From Candidatus Krumholzibacteriia bacterium (GTDB taxonomy: Bacteria; Krumholzibacteriota; Krumholzibacteriia; LZORAL124-64-63), in NCBI GenBank assembly GCA_014859985.1, contig JACZKN010000587.1, forward strand, positions 1 to 10,598: DNA of 10,598 nt. The letters are read 5' to 3'. This document shows positions 8,501 to 10,598 of this stretch, in pieces. The number at the start of each line of letters is the position of its first letter. Position 1 is the stretch's first letter. Made by a program: the position numbers and the translations under genes. A model generated the notes under the pieces. The model was not told the origin of the DNA and did no database searches. It worked only from the letters and a program-made list of their open reading frames with translations.

Positions 8501-9187
8501 CTAGTAGGCCAGCCCCAGCGCCCCGCAGATCCACCGCACCAGCGGCCCGCCCGTGCGGCACAGCCCGGTGAACTCCGCCAGGAACCCCGGCGCCGTCACC
8601 AGCGCCTGCGAGAGCGGCGTGAAGGCGGTGATGTCCTTCAGTTTCAGGACCTCGGCCAGCGGATGGCCGGAGTCGTAGCCCCGGGGCACGCGCTTGAGGC
8701 TCTCGCCGGCCACCTCGAACCGCTTGCGGAAGGCCCGCCCGCCGACCGCCTCGCGCCACGCCGCGGGGTCGGCCACGAGCCTGTCGCGCACCAGCTTCAG
8801 CGCGGCGCTGTCCGGCTGCCACAGGCCCACGGCCATGAAGCAACCGCCCGGCTCGAGGTGCAGGTAGAAACCCGGGGCGTGGGCGCTCTTGCCGTCCTCG
8901 TGGCGGAAGTGCAGGCCGACCGCGGTCTTGTAGGGGCTCTTGTCCCCGCTGAAGCGGATGTCCCGGTGGATGCGGAACAGGGAACCGCCGTTGGGCCGGG
9001 GATCGGCGCGGAAGCGGGGGCTGACGGTCATCAGCGGCGCGCCGAAATCGGTGATGAACGCCAGGCAAGGGTCACGCAGGTCGGCCAGATAGCGCGGCTT
9101 GTGCTCGGCGAACCAGGCGCGGTCGTTGTTGGCCTTCAGGTCGCGCAGGAAGGCGAAGAGTGCGGGGGTGAAGTGGCGCTCGGGCAT
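8501..9187 (-). CDS. DUF2461 (TIGR02453) family protein
   Basis: The 228-residue protein has the typical family layout: an N-terminal 'FLRDLKANNDRAWFAEHKPRY' segment, a central FRIHRDIRFSGDKSPYKT motif with HFRHEDGK, then GFYLHLEPGGCFMAVGLWQPD and a helical C-terminus with KRVPRGYDSGHPLAEVLKLKD. The length agrees with the family (about 210-230 residues). No signal peptide or membrane segment is visible, so it is probably cytosolic. The biochemical function of DUF2461 is unknown to me. The start at 9187 follows AGGAG, 5 bases upstream on the minus strand. It converges with the OB-fold gene and diverges from the serpin gene across 136 bases. It is a common single-gene family, so the neighbourhood says little about its job. 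Confidence 0.92.
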   Translation of the reverse strand: MPERHFTPALFAFLRDLKANNDRAWFAEHKPRYLADLRDPCLAFITDFGAPLMTVSPRFRADPRPNGGSLFRIHRDIRFSGDKSPYKTAVGLHFRHEDGKSAHAPGFYLHLEPGGCFMAVGLWQPDSAALKLVRDRLVADPAAWREAVGGRAFRKRFEVAGESLKRVPRGYDSGHPLAEVLKLKDITAFTPLSQALVTAPGFLAEFTGLCRTGGPLVRWICGALGLAY

Positions 9188-9247
9188 CGTGGCTCCTGGC
9201 GACGGTTGCGTGAGGGGCGGGAATGGTCCAAGCTAAGGCCCGGGGGT

Positions 9248-9279
9248 CGGGAACCGCCAGCCGGAGTTCGCGGTTCCCG
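9248..9279. repeat. 10-bp perfect inverted repeat in the DUF2461/serpin divergent promoter region
   Basis: CGGGAACCGC (9248-9257) and GCGGTTCCCG (9270-9279) are exact reverse complements with 12 bases between. The element lies 45 bases before the serpin start and 61 bases from the DUF2461 start. It could be a regulator's operator acting on either gene or a hairpin in the serpin leader. No T-tract follows, so it is unlikely to be a terminator. No clear sigma-70 promoter can be placed next to it. Confidence 0.5.
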
Positions 9280-9323
9280 CCGTGATGTCGCTTGTACTCA
9301 CCTTGCCCGCCGGAGGGACGACC

Positions 9324-10517
9324 ATGAAGACGAGGATCCTCGGTCTGGCGCTGCTGCCCTTCCTGTACAGTTGCAGCGGCGCCGCGTCGGGCGGGAGCTC
9401 CGATTCCGCCGCTTCCGTCAACGCCTTCGCCGTCGACCTCTACGCCCGGCTGGGCGATGGAGGCGGCAACCTGTTCTTCTCGCCCGCCAGCATCGCCTAC
9501 GCCCTGGCCATGACCCGGACCGGCGCCCGCGGTACCACCGCGACCGAGATGGACCGGGTGCTGCATTTCGCCGCCGACGACCCGCAGCTGGCCGCGTCCT
9601 TCGGCCGCCTGATGGGGCAGCTGACCGCCGACCAGGAGTTCGCGACCCTGCGGCTGGCCAACCGGCTGTACGGGCAGACGGGATTCGGTTTCCGGCCGGA
9701 GTTCCTGGGCGACCTGGAACGCCACTTCGGCGCCGGGCTCCAGCAGCTCGACTTCCGCGCCGACCCCGACGCCGCCCGCGGCGTGATCAACGCATGGGTC
9801 GAGGAGCAGACCGCGGACAGGATCAAGGACCTGCTGGCCTCCGGATCCCTGGACGCGGGCACGCGGCTGGTGCTGGTCAACGCGGTCTACTTCCTGGGCA
9901 CCTGGCAGAAGCCCTTCCCGGTGGACGCCACCGCGGACGCGCCCTTCCACCGCACGCCGGCCGACCGCGTGACCGTGCCCTTCATGCACGTCACGGGGCA
10001 TTTCGGCTTCGCCGGGACGGCCGGCGTGAGCGTCCTGTCCCTGCCCTACAAGGGCGGGGACCTGGACATGGTGCTGGTGCTGCCGGACGAAGGCACGCCC
10101 CTGGCCGAGGTCGAAGCGCGGCTGGACGCGGCAACCCTCGCCGCTTGGCTGGCCGCTCCTGCGCCCGCCGAGGTGATCGTCGCTTTGCCGCGCCTGCGCC
10201 TGGAGACGACATTCGACCTGCGGGCCGAGCTCGAGGCGCTCGGCCTGTGCCAGGCGTTCACCGGTGAGGCCGACTTCAGCGGCATGGTCCCCGGCGGCGG
10301 TCTCGCGATCGACGAGGTGGTCCACAAGGCCTTCCTGGACGTGGACGAGAAGGGCACCGAGGCCGCGGCCGCCACGGCGGTGGAAATGCGCGCCACCTCG
10401 GCGATGCCCGCGCGGCCCAAGGTCTTCAACGCCAACCGGCCGTTCATCCTGGCGATCCGGCACATCGAAACCGGGGCGGTGCTGTTCCTGGGGCGGGTGG
10501 CGGATCCGAGGCGGTGA
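9324..10517 (+). CDS. Lipoprotein serpin (serine/cysteine protease inhibitor)
   Basis: Serpins trap proteases: the target cleaves the reactive-centre loop and is locked as a covalent complex. The start at 9324 follows GGAGGG (9312-9317), 6 bases upstream; an ATG at 9282 in frame has no such site. The 397-residue product begins with a hydrophobic signal ending in LYSC, so Cys17 is probably lipidated and the inhibitor is envelope-anchored. The serpin core runs from about residue 28 (NAFAVDLYARL) with NLFFSPASIAYALAMTRTGA, NAVYFLGTWQKPF, LSLPYKGGDLDMVLVLPD and the C-terminal signature RPFILAIRHIETGAVLFLGR. The hinge is canonical for inhibitory serpins: Glu342-Lys-Gly-Thr-Glu-Ala-Ala-Ala-Ala-Thr351. 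Counting 17 from Glu342 places P1-P1' at Thr358-Ser359. The loop is a few residues longer on the C-side than in alpha-1-antitrypsin, so the scissile bond could be shifted. The family call is very firm; the target protease is unknown. Confidence 0.96.
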   Translation: MKTRILGLALLPFLYSCSGAASGGSSDSAASVNAFAVDLYARLGDGGGNLFFSPASIAYALAMTRTGARGTTATEMDRVLHFAADDPQLAASFGRLMGQLTADQEFATLRLANRLYGQTGFGFRPEFLGDLERHFGAGLQQLDFRADPDAARGVINAWVEEQTADRIKDLLASGSLDAGTRLVLVNAVYFLGTWQKPFPVDATADAPFHRTPADRVTVPFMHVTGHFGFAGTAGVSVLSLPYKGGDLDMVLVLPDEGTPLAEVEARLDAATLAAWLAAPAPAEVIVALPRLRLETTFDLRAELEALGLCQAFTGEADFSGMVPGGGLAIDEVVHKAFLDVDEKGTEAAAATAVEMRATSAMPARPKVFNANRPFILAIRHIETGAVLFLGRVADPRR

Positions 10518-10523
10518 TCGATG

Positions 10524-10560
10524 CAATGTCCAATGTCCATTCCAGCCAATACCCAATACC
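10524..10560 (+). repeat. Paired tandem heptamers after the serpin gene
   Basis: CAATGTC occurs twice in tandem (10524-10537), and the related CAATACC twice in tandem (10547-10560), separated by 9 bases. The tract is AT-richer than the genes. The window ends soon after, so its extent and meaning cannot be judged. There is no hairpin and no ORF. Confidence 0.4.
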
Positions 10561-10598
10561 CAGGGAAGTGACAAGGAGCCCACCAGGTCTCCCCTTGA

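Noticed and set aside
9072..10583. Long minus-strand and alternative plus-strand (8663-10267) frames across the serpin and DUF2461 genes
   Set aside because: Serpin and DUF2461 motifs fix the true frames; the others are shadows.

Overview
The window is GC-rich bacterial DNA (mostly well over 65% G+C by eye). It carries seven protein-coding genes on both strands and no RNA genes that I could see. One protein has an N-terminal signal peptide and a C-terminal 'SPNPFNPS...G.YF.RL...R.M.L.K' sorting-type tail. It sits beside lipoproteins with a SUMF1/C-type-lectin fold and a serpin. Together these suggest an uncultivated FCB-superphylum lineage with high GC (of the Krumholzibacteriota/Eisenbacteria kind); this assignment is inference from protein style only.

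Layout. Bases 1-2283 (+) are the 3' part of an S9 (prolyl-oligopeptidase) family peptidase closest to the glutamyl endopeptidase type, ending in a strong hairpin. Bases 2284-2678 hold no gene but contain a TR-like copy (2391-2477, minus sense) of the C-terminal coding end of the next gene. Bases 2679-3905 (-) encode a predicted lipoprotein with a PEGA-like domain and a SUMF1/FGE-type C-type-lectin domain. Bases 4199-4564 (+) encode a small stand-alone cyclic-nucleotide-binding-like domain, followed 20 bases later by gpmI (4585-6138, +), the cofactor-independent phosphoglycerate mutase. After a roughly 300-base leader comes a secreted OB-fold protein with a sorting tail (6441-8405, +). It converges, through a UUCG-capped hairpin, on a DUF2461 gene (8501-9187, -). 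That gene diverges from a lipoprotein serpin (9324-10517, +).

Main discovery candidate. The C-terminal coding end of the SUMF1-like lipoprotein and the intergenic copy about 280 bases downstream form a pair with the signature of a diversity-generating retroelement (DGR). Over a gap-free 63-base alignment, 13 of 16 adenines of the intergenic copy are changed in the gene, but only 4 of 47 other bases. The intergenic copy is rich in AAC codons, as DGR template repeats are, and the gene copy looks like a DGR variable region. No reverse transcriptase or Avd gene is in the window. The template-like copy also differs from the gene by small indels further 3'. This is therefore either a decayed DGR, a DGR served by a reverse transcriptase elsewhere, or a duplicated variable-region fragment.

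Only one functional link between neighbouring genes is suggested by the layout: the cNMP-like gene and gpmI form a probable two-gene operon. Several genes (S9 peptidase, variable lipoprotein, OB-fold protein, serpin) appear to encode envelope or secreted proteins.
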